From contig NZ_VKDF01000005.1 in assembly GCF_007096355.1 (NCBI RefSeq), forward strand, positions 205,770 to 269,769: a stretch of DNA of 64,000 nt, given 5' to 3'. Numbering within the stretch: position 1 is the first letter of the stretch; every line of letters starts with the position of its first letter. A model generated the notes under the pieces. That model was not told the DNA's origin. It ran no database searches and saw only the letters and a program-made list of their open reading frames with translations. This document shows positions 47,604-56,602 of this stretch, one piece after another. This stretch comes from Paracoccus sp. M683. GTDB taxonomy: Bacteria; Pseudomonadota; Alphaproteobacteria; Rhodobacterales; Rhodobacteraceae. The translations under genes were made by a program, and so were the position numbers.

Positions 47604-48210
47604 CCGTCTTTGAAACCATGCGGCAAGAGGCTGACGGCCGCATCGCCCTGTGGCCGCTGCATGTGGCGCGGCTGAGGCGTGGGTGCCTGGCAGTTGGCTT
47701 TCCGCTGGATGAGGCGGCGGCAGAGGCCGCGATCCCGCAGGCCTCGGGTCAGGTGATGCGCAACCGGCTGGCCGTCGATGCCACGGGGCAGGTGGCGGTG
47801 ACCCGCCAACCGCTGCCGCCGAACGCGCCGGAATGGCGGGTGGTGATCTCGGCCCTGCGGCTGGACAGCGCCGATCCGTGGTTGCGGATCAAGTCCTCGA
47901 TGCGCGCCACCTATGACGCCGCCCGCGCCGCGCTGCCCGATGGCGTGGACGAGGCCCTGCTGCTGAACGAACGCGGCGAGGTCTGCGAGGGCACGATTAC
48001 GAACCTGTTCCTGCGCCGCGATGGCACCCTGCTGACGCCACCCCTGACCTGTGGGCTGCTGCCCGGCGTGCTGCGGCAATCCCTTCTGGATCAAGGAATT
48101 GCGCGGGCATCCTTATTGCATCCCGAGGATCTGGCGACGGGCGATCTGCTGATCGGCAATGCGCTGCGCGGGCTGATCCCGGCGCGGCTGATCGGATAGG
48201 CCCAAATGAA

Positions 48211-48236
48211 AAAGGCCGTCCCGAGGGACGGCCTTT
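48211..48236. terminator. Bidirectional terminator between pabC and rpsD
   Basis: AAAGGCCGTCCC (48211-48222) pairs perfectly with GGGACGGCCTTT (48225-48236). A/T runs on both sides make it fit for both the pabC and rpsD transcripts. Confidence 0.85.
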
Positions 48237-48261
48237 CCATATTCCTGACGGAAGAACCGGA

Positions 48262-48882
48262 TCAGTTCTTCGCGTAATATTCGACGACCAGGTTCGGTTC
48301 CATCACGACGGCATAGGGAACATCGCCCAGGGCCGGGGTGCGCACGAAAGTGGCGGTCATCTTGTTGTGGTCGACCTCGACGTAATCGGGCACGTCACGC
48401 TCGGCCAGGCCGACGGCTTCCAGCACGATGGCCAGCTGCTTGGAACGGTCGCGAACGGCGATCACGTCGCCTTCCTTGACGCGGTAGGAGGCGATGTTCA
48501 CGCGCTGGCCGTTCACGGTCACATGGCCGTGGTTCACGAACTGGCGGGCGGCAAAGATGGTCGGGACGAACTTGGCGCGATAGACGACGGCGTCCAGGCG
48601 GCGCTCCAGCAGGCCGACCAGGTTTTCGCCGGTGTCACCCTTGACGCGCTCGGCCTCGGCATAGATGCGGCGGAACTGCTTTTCGGTCAGGTCGCCGTAA
48701 TAGCCCTTCAGCTTCTGCTTGGCGCGCAGCTGGGTGCCGAAATCCGACAGCTTGTTCTTGCGGCGCTGGCCGTGCTGGCCGGGGCCGTATTCGCGGCGGT
48801 TCACCGGGGATTTGGCGCGGCCCCAGATGTTTTCGCCCATGCGGCGGTCGATCTTGTACTTGGCAGACGTGCGTTTGGTCAC
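48262..48882 (-). CDS. rpsD: 30S ribosomal protein S4
   Basis: 206-residue S4 protein that starts 16S rRNA folding. N-terminal [27 protein letters not shown], the S4 domain with [31 protein letters not shown], and the terminal [14 protein letters not shown] are intact. A single gene here, not in an rpsM-rpsK-rpsD-rpoA operon, as is common in alphaproteobacteria. A good promoter is found upstream. Confidence 0.97.
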   Translation of the reverse strand: MTKRTSAKYKIDRRMGENIWGRAKSPVNRREYGPGQHGQRRKNKLSDFGTQLRAKQKLKGYYGDLTEKQFRRIYAEAERVKGDTGENLVGLLERRLDAVVYRAKFVPTIFAARQFVNHGHVTVNGQRVNIASYRVKEGDVIAVRDRSKQLAIVLEAVGLAERDVPDYVEVDHNKMTATFVRTPALGDVPYAVVMEPNLVVEYYAKN

Positions 48883-48981
48883 GGCTGATCTCCTTCTTTG
48901 CGTTATCGAAGGGCGTTGTCCTCTGGCTTGCGCCTGACAGGCATCCCCTTGCAGGGGCCACCAACACCAATGAAGGCTGCG

Positions 48982-49009
48982 CTTATAGAGGGGATTCGCC
49001 CGGTGTCAA
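48982..49009 (-). promoter_or_regulatory. rpsD promoter
   Basis: On the minus strand TTGACA (49009-49004) and TATAAG (48987-48982) are 16 bases apart, about 100 bases before the rpsD start. The -35 box overlaps the last codons of the xylulokinase gene. Confidence 0.7.
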
Positions 49010-50442
49010 CCCGCCGTCCGGGCCGTTCCACCGCGAAGCGCCGGCAGCGCGGCCAGCGCCTCGGCCCAGGTACCCGCCAGCGACGGATCGGGCGAAAATT
49101 CGGCGGCGATGGGGGGCTGGGTCAGCACCTCTTCGCCGGCACCCGTCGCGGCCATCAGTGCCAGACGCGCGGCACCAAAGGCCCCGCCGGTTTCCGCGCC
49201 GGCAGGCCGCAGAACCGGCACGCCGGTCGCCTGCGCCAGCATCGACAGCCACAGATCGGACCGCGCACCGCCGCCCATGGCGATCAGCGCATCCGCGCCA
49301 CCGCCGGCCGCCTTCAGCGCGGCCAGGTTTTCGGCCAAAGCCAGCGATACGCCCTCCAGCACGGCGCGGGTCAGGTCGTCGCGGCCATGGGACGAGGCCA
49401 GCCCGATGAATTGCCCCCGGATGGCCGGGTCATTCAGCGGCGTCCGCTCGCCCGAGAGATAGGGCAGAAAGCGCACCGCCCCCGGCGCGGCGACGGGGCC
49501 AAGCCCGGCCAGCAGATCGCCCGGTTTCGCCCCCACGATCCGCGACCACCAGTCAAGGCTGGAGGCTGCTGACAGCATCACGCCCATCTGATGCCAGCGG
49601 CCCGGCAAGGCGTGACAAAAGGCGTGAACGGCGGTCTCTGGCGCGGGACAGAACCGGTCCGTTGCCGCAAAGATCACGCCCGATGTGCCAAGCGACACAA
49701 ACCCCATGCCCGGCGCGGCAATCCCGGCGGCGATGGCGGTGGCGGCATTGTCGCCCGCCCCGCCCGCGACGGGAATGCCCGCGGGCAGGCCCAGTTCCGC
49801 CGCCAGATCGGCGCGCAACCGGCCAGAGACGGCGCTGCCCTCGACCAGCGCGGGCATTTGCGCGCGGCTCATGCCGGTGGCCGTCAGCAAGTCGTCGGAC
49901 CAGTCACGGGTGGCAGGGTCGAACCAGGCGGTGCCGGATGCGTCCGACATATCCTCGACATGGCCGCCCGTCAGCCACAGCCGCAGATAGGCCTTGGGCA
50001 GCAGGACGCGGGCGGTTTGGGCGAAAAGATCGGGTTCGTGCTTTGCCATCCAGACCAGTTTCGGCGCGGTGAAGCCGGCAAAGACGATATTGCCGGTGAT
50101 GGCGCGGAAACGCGGGTCGGCGTCCAGCACGGCCGCCTCGGCATGGGCGCGGCCATCGTTCCACAGGATCGCTGGCCGCAGCACATGATCATCCGCATCG
50201 AGGCAGACGGCGCCGTGCATCTGGCCCGACAGGCCGATCCCGGCGACGCGGTCCAGCCGACGGCCCAATCCGGCAATGGCGGTGCGGCAGGCGGCAAGCC
50301 AATCCGCCGGGGTCTGTTCGGACCAGCCGGGATGGGGGTTACTGACCGACAACGGGGCATGCCCGGTTGCAAGAACAGTCTGATCATCACCGATCAGAAC
50401 CGCCTTTACGCCGGATGTGCCAAGATCAAGACCAAGAAACAT
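49006..50442 (-). CDS. xylB: Xylulokinase
   Basis: 478-residue FGGY-family sugar kinase. Marks: FLGLDLGTSGVKAVLIG at the start, GIGLSGQMHGAV, AGGAGDNAATAIAAGIA, LPYLSGERTPLNDP and IAMGGGARSDLW near the C-terminus. I chose ATG complement 50442, where the family N-terminus begins; a TTG at 50472 overlaps the regulator stop. It is the second gene after the ROK regulator on the same strand, and divergent from the frc-like operon. Phosphorylates D-xylulose by family; a related ketose or alcohol is possible. Confidence 0.9.
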   Translation of the reverse strand: MFLGLDLGTSGVKAVLIGDDQTVLATGHAPLSVSNPHPGWSEQTPADWLAACRTAIAGLGRRLDRVAGIGLSGQMHGAVCLDADDHVLRPAILWNDGRAHAEAAVLDADPRFRAITGNIVFAGFTAPKLVWMAKHEPDLFAQTARVLLPKAYLRLWLTGGHVEDMSDASGTAWFDPATRDWSDDLLTATGMSRAQMPALVEGSAVSGRLRADLAAELGLPAGIPVAGGAGDNAATAIAAGIAAPGMGFVSLGTSGVIFAATDRFCPAPETAVHAFCHALPGRWHQMGVMLSAASSLDWWSRIVGAKPGDLLAGLGPVAAPGAVRFLPYLSGERTPLNDPAIRGQFIGLASSHGRDDLTRAVLEGVSLALAENLAALKAAGGGADALIAMGGGARSDLWLSMLAQATGVPVLRPAGAETGGAFGAARLALMAATGAGEEVLTQPPIAAEFSPDPSLAGTWAEALAALPALRGGTARTAG

Positions 50443-50468
50443 TCCCTGTTTATCAGCCTTTGTCCGGG

Positions 50469-51587
50469 TCAAGGCAAGGACAGTGCGCCATCGGGCAGGA
50501 AGGCATGCGACAAGGGCATTGCCGCCGCCCCAAGGGTGCGCGCCGTGCGGCCAAGCGTGCCGGCCATGACCGGCGGCAGGTTCACCCCGGCCGAGGGCAG
50601 GCGCGCCATCGCCGCCTGCGTGGCCTGAACCAGCCGGTCGCGGGTCGCGGCGGGCAGCGCGCCGTCGATTACCACGGCCCCCAGATCCGTCAGCGCCGTG
50701 GCTGTCAGCGCGGCCCAGGCCAATGCCTCGCCCGCCTGGATGGCCCAGTCATGCTCGATCTGTGCGGGGACGTTCCAGCCCGCATCGTCGGGCGGAAGGG
50801 GATGGCCGATCATCCGTTCCAGCCCCGAGACCGAGGCGTGATCCAGCACCTGCCCGCCCATCGGCCCCGGCATCGAGCCGATGGCCCCGGCATTGCGATG
50901 CGGGCCAAAGCGGGGGCGCCCGTCCAGAACCAGACCGCCGCCAGCGAAATGCGCGACATAGATATACAGGAAATCGGCGGGCAGGTCGCGACGGCCGAAG
51001 ATCAGTTCCGCAGCGCAGGCGCAGGTGCCGTCATTTTCCAGCCAGACGGGAAAAGGCAACGCCTCGGCCAGTTCCGCGCGCAGATCGCGGTCGCGCCAAC
51101 CGGCCATGTCCGCGCCCCAGTCCCACAGCTGAAACGGCGCGGCAACGCCCAGACCGGCGATGCGTGCGGCCTGTTCGGGCGCCATGGCGGCCATGGTCGT
51201 GGCGATCGCGTTACGGGCAAAACCAGCCAGCCGATCCGGGTCGGGATGAGAATGCACCTCTTGCCGGTGGACGCGGATCGTGCCGGTGAAATCGACCAGC
51301 GCCAGTTCGGCCAGCCGCCGGCCGACCTTCAACCCCAGAAAGAACGCCCCGTCCGGTGCCAGGGACAGCGGCGTCGAGGGTTGCCCGACCCGGCCGCGAA
51401 TCGCCTTGCCGGTGGTCAGCAGGCCAGAATCAATCAACTGCCTTGATATATTTGTTGCGCTTTGCGCAGACAGCCCGGTCGCAGCGGCGATTTCAGCCCG
51501 CGACCGTGGCCCGTCATGTTGCAGCAAGGCTATGACAAGCCTTTCATTATTGGTTCTTTCTGGTCCCCCGTCGGTCTGGTTTGGCAT
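50469..51587 (-). CDS. ROK-family transcriptional regulator (XylR/NagC/FrcR type)
   Basis: 372 residues. The N-terminal winged helix (NNERLVIALLQHDGPRSRAEIAAATGLSAQSATNISRQLIDSGLL) is about 15-75, followed by the ROK sugar-binding domain (FFLGLKVGRRLAELALVDFTG, ENDGTCACAAELIFG). The cysteine-rich zinc motif of ROK kinases is not evident, which fits a regulator. The likely operator is the palindrome in the upstream region it shares with the sugar operon. By context it represses the frc-like operon and xylB until the sugar binds. Confidence 0.88.
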   Translation of the reverse strand: MPNQTDGGPERTNNERLVIALLQHDGPRSRAEIAAATGLSAQSATNISRQLIDSGLLTTGKAIRGRVGQPSTPLSLAPDGAFFLGLKVGRRLAELALVDFTGTIRVHRQEVHSHPDPDRLAGFARNAIATTMAAMAPEQAARIAGLGVAAPFQLWDWGADMAGWRDRDLRAELAEALPFPVWLENDGTCACAAELIFGRRDLPADFLYIYVAHFAGGGLVLDGRPRFGPHRNAGAIGSMPGPMGGQVLDHASVSGLERMIGHPLPPDDAGWNVPAQIEHDWAIQAGEALAWAALTATALTDLGAVVIDGALPAATRDRLVQATQAAMARLPSAGVNLPPVMAGTLGRTARTLGAAAMPLSHAFLPDGALSLP

Positions 51588-51608
51588 GGCTATTCCTCCC
51601 TTGCCTAT

Positions 51609-51629
51609 TAAATCAACATAATTGATTTA
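51609..51629. promoter_or_regulatory. Palindromic operator at the sugar operon promoter
   Basis: TAAATCAA (51609-51616) and TTGATTTA (51622-51629) form a perfect palindrome with a 5-base spacer, located between the divergent regulator and frcB. A perfect TTGACA -35 box (51630-51635) directly abuts it. The -10 is weak. The likely binding site for the ROK regulator. Confidence 0.7.
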
Positions 51630-51703
51630 TTGACAAGATGAATTTTCAGGTGCTTGTTTGCTGGTGTCGCGGGGCAGCGATTCCCGCATCCCGGAGGAGG
51701 AAG

Positions 51704-52744
51704 ATGACAATGAACCTGACCGTGAAAACCATGTTGCGCCTTTCGCTGGCGGCTTCCGCGCTGGCATTTGCAGCTGGCGGTGTACAGGCGCAGGACGCGG
51801 TGAATGCCTGCCTGATCACCAAGACCGACACCAACCCGTTTTTCGTCAAGATGAAGGAAGGCGCGACCGCCAAGGCCGAGGAACTGGGGATCGAGCTGAA
51901 ATCCTATGCCGGCCAGGTCGATGGCGATAACGAGGCGCAGGTCGCCGCAATCGAGGCCTGCATTGCCGATGGTGCCAAGGGCATCATGCTGACCGCCTCG
52001 GACACGGCGGCCATCGTCGATTCGGTAACGGCTGCGCGGGATGCCGGCATTCTGGTGATCGCGCTTGATACGCCGCTGGATCCGATCGACGCCGCCGATG
52101 CGACCTTTGCCACCGACAACTTTGCCGCGGGCGAGCTGATCGGCAAATGGGCCGCCGCGACCATGGGCGCCGAGGCCGCCAATGCCAAGATCGCCATGCT
52201 GGATCTGGCCATCAGCCAGCCCTCGGTCGACGTGCTGCGCGATCAGGGCTTTCTTCAGGGCTTTGGCATCGAACTGGGCGATCCGAACAAATGGGGCGAC
52301 GAGGAAGACCCGCGCATCGTCGGCCATGAGGTCACCGCCGGCAACGAAGAGGGCGGGCTGACCGCGATGGAGGCCCTGCTGGCCACCGATCCCGACATCA
52401 ATCTGGTCTACACGATCAACGAACCCGCCGCCGCCGGTGCCTATGAGGCGCTGAAGGCCGTGGGCCGGGAAAATGACGTGCTGATCGTGTCGATTGATGG
52501 TGGTTGCCCCGGCGTGCAGAACGTCAAGGACGGCATCATCGGGGCGACCAGCCAGCAATACCCGCTGGCGATGGCCTCGATGGGGATCGAGGCGATCGCG
52601 GCCTTTGCGGCCGACGGCACCAAGCCTGCGGCAAGCGAGGGCAAGGATTTCACCGATACCGGCGTCACGCTGATTACCGACAAGCCGGCGGAAGGGGTTG
52701 AATCCATCGACACCGCCAAGGGGCTGGAGATGTGCTGGGGCTGA
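51704..52744 (+). CDS. frcB: Sugar ABC transporter substrate-binding protein (FrcB-like)
   Basis: 346-residue periplasmic binding protein. The signal peptide [20 protein letters not shown] runs to AGGVQAQ. The mature part ([91 protein letters not shown]) matches the FrcB fructose-binding protein of Sinorhizobium as I recall it. ATG 51704 follows GGAGGAGG. Fructose is the likeliest ligand, with other monosaccharides (mannose, ribose) also possible. Confidence 0.88.
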   Translation: MTMNLTVKTMLRLSLAASALAFAAGGVQAQDAVNACLITKTDTNPFFVKMKEGATAKAEELGIELKSYAGQVDGDNEAQVAAIEACIADGAKGIMLTASDTAAIVDSVTAARDAGILVIALDTPLDPIDAADATFATDNFAAGELIGKWAAATMGAEAANAKIAMLDLAISQPSVDVLRDQGFLQGFGIELGDPNKWGDEEDPRIVGHEVTAGNEEGGLTAMEALLATDPDINLVYTINEPAAAGAYEALKAVGRENDVLIVSIDGGCPGVQNVKDGIIGATSQQYPLAMASMGIEAIAAFAADGTKPAASEGKDFTDTGVTLITDKPAEGVESIDTAKGLEMCWG

Positions 52745-52769
52745 CCGCCCGCACCCCGAATGATGCAAG

Positions 52770-52794
52770 GGGGCGGCCGCGCGCCGCCCCTTTT
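52770..52794 (+). terminator. Attenuating hairpin between frcB and frcC
   Basis: GGGGCGGC (52770-52777) pairs with GCCGCCCC (52783-52790) across CGCGC and is followed by TTTT. Such hairpins after binding-protein genes commonly raise the ratio of binding protein to permease. Confidence 0.7.
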
Positions 52795-52826
52795 ACAAGC
52801 ACAGTCATGATCGAAGGAGGCGAGAC

Positions 52827-53900
52827 ATGGCGACTGAACCCAAACCGGCTTCCGGTTTCGAAGAGGGGCTGACCGGCGCCTCGGAAACCGTGGCCAGCTT
52901 TGAGCAAAAAGAGCGTGGGCTGAAGAAGATTCAGCACTGGCTGCATCAGACGCCATCGGCCGTGCCGATGATCGTGCTGATTGCGTCGGTCATCGTCTTT
53001 GCTTTCCTGTCCGACAATTTCTTTCGCGCGACGACCATGTCGACGATCCTGCAACAGATCGCCATCGTCGGCATCATCGGCTGCGCCCAGACCATCGTGA
53101 TCCTGACGGCCGGCATCGACCTGTCAGTTGGCGCCATCGCGGTGTTTTCCTCGGTGCTGATGGGGCAGTTCACCTTTCGCTATGGCATTCCGGCACCGGC
53201 CGCGATTGCCCTTGGCCTTGCCGCCGGCGCGGCGATGGGGGCGCTGAACGGGTTTCTGATTTCGCGCCTGAAGCTGCCGCCCTTCATCGTGACACTGGGC
53301 ACCTGGCAGATCTTTCTGGCCTCGAATTTCATCTTTTCGCAGAATGAAACCATCCGCTCGCGCGAGATCAGCGAACAGGCGCCTGCGCTGCAATTCTGGG
53401 GCTATGCGATCCAGCCGGGCGGGGTAAAGGTGCTGTACGCCGTGTTCCTGATGATCGCCTTGGTGGCCGTCATGTCCTATGTGCTGCGCAACACGGCCTG
53501 GGGGCGGCATGTCTATGCCGTGGGCGATGATGCCGAGGCCGCGCAGCTGGCGGGCGTGCAGACCGACCGCATCCTGATCCAGGTCTATACGCTGGCGGGG
53601 CTGTTCTGCGCCATCGCCGGTTGGGTGATGATCGGGCGGTTCGGTTCGGTGTCGCCCACGGCCTCGACCGGGCAGTTGGGCAATATCCAGTCGATCACTG
53701 CTGTGGTGATCGGTGGCATCTCGCTGTTCGGCGGGCGGGGTTCCATCGTCGGGATGTTCTTTGGCGCGCTGATCGTCGGTGTGTTCGAAATGGGGCTGCG
53801 GCTGGTCGGGACCGACCCGCAATGGACCTTCTTCCTGATTGGCGTGCTGATCATCTTTGCCGTCGCCGTGGACCAGTGGATCAGAAAGGTATCGTCATGA
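52827..53900 (+). CDS. frcC: Sugar ABC transporter permease (FrcC-like)
   Basis: 357-residue permease of the RbsC/AraH family. After a cytosolic N-terminus of about 55 residues there are about 8-10 helices; GIDLSVGAIAVFSSVLMGQF, LPPFIVTLGTWQIFLASNFIF and AVVIGGISLFGGRGSIVGMFFGALIVGVFEMGL are family marks. GAAGGAGG precedes ATG 52827. The stop overlaps the ATPase start by 4 bases. Confidence 0.92.
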   Translation: MATEPKPASGFEEGLTGASETVASFEQKERGLKKIQHWLHQTPSAVPMIVLIASVIVFAFLSDNFFRATTMSTILQQIAIVGIIGCAQTIVILTAGIDLSVGAIAVFSSVLMGQFTFRYGIPAPAAIALGLAAGAAMGALNGFLISRLKLPPFIVTLGTWQIFLASNFIFSQNETIRSREISEQAPALQFWGYAIQPGGVKVLYAVFLMIALVAVMSYVLRNTAWGRHVYAVGDDAEAAQLAGVQTDRILIQVYTLAGLFCAIAGWVMIGRFGSVSPTASTGQLGNIQSITAVVIGGISLFGGRGSIVGMFFGALIVGVFEMGLRLVGTDPQWTFFLIGVLIIFAVAVDQWIRKVSS

Positions 53901-54670
53901 GCGAGCCCATCCTTTACGCCCGCAACCTGGTCAAGCGCTATGGCAAGGTCACAGCCCTGGATCATTGCGATTTCGACCTGATGCCGGGCGAGATACTGGC
54001 CGTGATCGGCGACAATGGCGCCGGCAAGTCAAGCCTGATCAAGGCGCTGTCGGGCGCGGTGCAGCCCGACGAGGGCGAGATCACGCTGGAAGGTCGGAAG
54101 GTGCAGTTCGGCAGCCCGCTGGAGGCGCGGGGTTACGGCATCGAATGCGTCTATCAGACGCTGGCCATGTCGCCCGCCCTGTCCATCGCCGATAACATGT
54201 TCATGGGCCGCGAATTGCGCAAACCCGGCATCATGGGCAGCTGGTTCCGCCAGCTGGACCGCCCCAAGATGGAGGCTTTTGCCCGCGAGAAGCTGAATGA
54301 GCTGGGGTTGATGACGATCCAGAACATCAACCAGGCGGTCGAGACCCTGTCGGGTGGCCAGCGTCAGGGTGTGGCTGTGGCGCGGGCTGCGGCTTTCGGG
54401 TCCAAGGTTGTGATCCTGGACGAGCCGACGGCAGCGCTTGGCGTCAAGGAAAGCCGCAAGGTATTGGAGCTGATCCGGGATGTGCGGTCGCGCGGGATTC
54501 CGATCATCCTGATCAGCCATAACATGCCCCATGTCTTTGAAGTGGCCGATCGCATCCATATCCATCGTCTGGGGCGGCGTTTGGCGGTGATTCGGCCGGA
54601 TGAATACAGCATGTCTGATGCGGTCGCCTTCATGACCGGCGCCAAGCTGCCCGAAGGGGTCGCGGCATGA
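53897..54670 (+). CDS. frcA: Sugar ABC transporter ATPase (FrcA-like, single domain)
   Basis: 257-residue single-domain ATPase, unlike the double-domain RbsA type. Walker A is GDNGAGKSS, the signature is LSGGQRQGVAVARA, Walker B is VVILDEPTAALGV, and the switch histidine is in ILISHNMPHVF. ATG 53897 overlaps frcC. Its TGA overlaps the ATG of the kinase gene, which puts the kinase in the operon. Confidence 0.92.
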   Translation: MSEPILYARNLVKRYGKVTALDHCDFDLMPGEILAVIGDNGAGKSSLIKALSGAVQPDEGEITLEGRKVQFGSPLEARGYGIECVYQTLAMSPALSIADNMFMGRELRKPGIMGSWFRQLDRPKMEAFAREKLNELGLMTIQNINQAVETLSGGQRQGVAVARAAAFGSKVVILDEPTAALGVKESRKVLELIRDVRSRGIPIILISHNMPHVFEVADRIHIHRLGRRLAVIRPDEYSMSDAVAFMTGAKLPEGVAA

Positions 54671-55341
54671 CCGGGGCGGGGGAAGGGGGGCTTTGCCCCC
54701 CGTCCTTCGGACTCCCCCCAGGATATTTGGATCAAAGCGAGGGGCAGGCGCTGTTGCGGCGGCTGGCCGAATTGCCGGGGCCGCGGGCCGTGGTGGCGCT
54801 GGCCGGGGCGCCGGGATCGGGCAAGTCGACCCTGGCCGAGGCGCTGGTGGCGCGGGTGCCGGGCGCGGTTCTGTTGCCGATGGACGGGTTCCATCTGGAC
54901 AACCGGTTGCTGGACCAGCGCGGGTTGCGCGCACGCAAGGGATCGCCCGAGACCTTTGATGCAAGCGGTTTCGTGGCGGTGATGAACCGGGTGCGGGCCG
55001 GGGGCGAGGTGGTGTTTCCGGTTTTCGACCGGGGCCGCGATCTGGCCATTGCCGGGGCGGGTGTCATTGATGCCGGCACGCGGCTGGTGGTGGTCGAGGG
55101 GAACTATCTGCTGCTGGATGCGGATCCCTGGCGGGGCGCGCGATATGACCTGACTGTCATGCTGGATGTGCCCGAGGCCGAGCTGCGCCGCCGGCTGACC
55201 GCGCGCTGGCAGGGGCAGACGGCTGCCGATGCCGAGGCGCATCTGGCCAATGACATGACCAATGCGACCCTGGTGCTGCGCGGCTCGCGGGCGGCCGATC
55301 TAGTCCTTCAATCGGGTCATCAGGAACCAGGCAAGGGCTGA
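54667..55341 (+). CDS. frcK: P-loop kinase (FrcK-like, uridine/pantothenate kinase fold)
   Basis: 224 residues from ATG 54667. Walker A GAPGSGKSTLAEAL is near residue 45, followed by LLPMDGFHLDNRLLDQRG, PVFDRGRDLAIAGA and VVVEGNYLLLD. Such kinases in frc operons are thought to phosphorylate the imported sugar; the true substrate is not proven here. The first 20 or so residues (GEGGLCPPSFGLPPGYLD) are read straight from the dispersed repeat, so the family-like protein begins near SEGQALLRRL and the true start may be later. It overlaps the convergent MFS gene by 42 bases. Confidence 0.83.
   Translation: MTGAGEGGLCPPSFGLPPGYLDQSEGQALLRRLAELPGPRAVVALAGAPGSGKSTLAEALVARVPGAVLLPMDGFHLDNRLLDQRGLRARKGSPETFDASGFVAVMNRVRAGGEVVFPVFDRGRDLAIAGAGVIDAGTRLVVVEGNYLLLDADPWRGARYDLTVMLDVPEAELRRRLTARWQGQTAADAEAHLANDMTNATLVLRGSRAADLVLQSGHQEPGKG
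54671..54737 (+). repeat. Dispersed hairpin repeat, copy C, inside the frcK coding start
   Basis: GGGGGGC (54686-54691 region) pairs with GCCCCCC, a CCTTCGG loop follows, then CCCCCCAGGATATTTGGAT. The GAAGAAGAA block is replaced by CAAAGCGAGG. It begins 4 bases after the ATPase stop and is in frame with the kinase. Confidence 0.7.
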
Positions 55342-56526
55342 ACAGATCAGCGTGGCCACGATCATCGGCAGCGCCGTGCCATCGTAAAGCAGGCCGATCG
55401 GCGCCGCGATCACCGTGGCAAGGATGGTCGAGACCGCGGCGATGATCGAGGCCGCCATGCCCGCGATATGGCCCATCTGTTGCAGCGCCAATGCGTTCAG
55501 GTTGCCGAAGGTCACCCCGGCCATGAAAAAGACGCTGACCGCCCAGATGAAGAAGGCGGGAAACTCCAGCCCTGGGGGCAGCAGGTTGCCCAGAAAAAGC
55601 ACCAGCATCAGCGAGGACATGCAGGTCTGCATGATATAGGCCCATTTGGCGATGCGGCGCATCCCCAGCTTGACCACGAATACCGCGTTCAGAACCGTGC
55701 CCGACCCCGACAGCAGCGCGAGGGCCGCGAACCACATCGGAAAGTTCTCGGCGCGGCCATAGGTTTCGCTGAACAGTTGTTGCGCTCTGCTGAGCAGGGC
55801 AAACATCTGCGCGAAGCCAAGCGTCAGGATGATCGTCGCCAGCATCACCTGGCGGTTCGACAGCACCTCTGCCGCCGCGCTGCGCAGCGAGGTGACGCTG
55901 AGCGGACGGCGGCGTTCGGGGGGCAGGGTCTCGGCCTGGCGCAGGTTCAGCCACAGGCTGCCGACCAGGGCGAAGAACAGGAAGGCGGCAAAGACGCCGT
56001 GCCAGCCGGCGAACCAGATGATGACCTGGCCAAGCGCGGGGGCCAGCGCCGGCACGATGATGAAGATCATCATCACGAAGCTGGTGATCCGCGCCATTTC
56101 GCGGCCGTCATAAAGATCGCGCACCAGCGCCAGCCCGACGATGCGCGGACCCGCGGCGCCGATGCCCTGGACAAAGCGTGCGACCAGCAGCAGTTCCAGT
56201 GAATTGGCAAAGATGGCCGCGATGGCCGCCACGGCATAGATGGCAAAGCCCAGGGTGATCGCAGGCTTGCGGCCGATCGCATCCGACAGCGGCCCTGCAA
56301 GCAGCGTGCCAAGCCCCATGCCCGCCACGAATGAGGTCAGGATCAGCTGGGCGCGGTTGACATTGTCGGGCGTCAGTTCCGAGGCGATCTCGGGCAGGGC
56401 CGGCAGCATTGCGTCGATGGAAAAGGCGATGGTGGCGAACAGAAAGGCCAGCATCGCGATGAATTCGGGCAAGGGCAGCCGCTTGATCGGCGCCACATGG
56501 GTCGGGTGTGTCTGGGGTGCGTCCAT
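55300..56526 (-). CDS. Bcr/CflA-type multidrug MFS exporter
   Basis: 408 residues, 12 membrane helices, drug resistance MFS subfamily. Marks: LPEFIAMLAFLFATIAFSIDAMLPALPEI at the start, GTLLAGPLSDAIGRKPAITLG (helix 2-3 loop) and VRDLYDGREMARITSFVMM. Start ATG complement 56526 (MDAPQTHP); the frame continues to 56550. It ends inside the last 42 bases of the frcK-like gene on the other strand. Substrates are unknown. Confidence 0.9.
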   Translation of the reverse strand: MDAPQTHPTHVAPIKRLPLPEFIAMLAFLFATIAFSIDAMLPALPEIASELTPDNVNRAQLILTSFVAGMGLGTLLAGPLSDAIGRKPAITLGFAIYAVAAIAAIFANSLELLLVARFVQGIGAAGPRIVGLALVRDLYDGREMARITSFVMMIFIIVPALAPALGQVIIWFAGWHGVFAAFLFFALVGSLWLNLRQAETLPPERRRPLSVTSLRSAAAEVLSNRQVMLATIILTLGFAQMFALLSRAQQLFSETYGRAENFPMWFAALALLSGSGTVLNAVFVVKLGMRRIAKWAYIMQTCMSSLMLVLFLGNLLPPGLEFPAFFIWAVSVFFMAGVTFGNLNALALQQMGHIAGMAASIIAAVSTILATVIAAPIGLLYDGTALPMIVATLICSALAWFLMTRLKD

Positions 56527-56602
56527 GGCGCTGGCCTTTCGGATAACCACCGGCCTCTAGTGCCAATTTGCAGAATGTGCAAGTCTGCCCGCAGGGCCGG
56601 CC

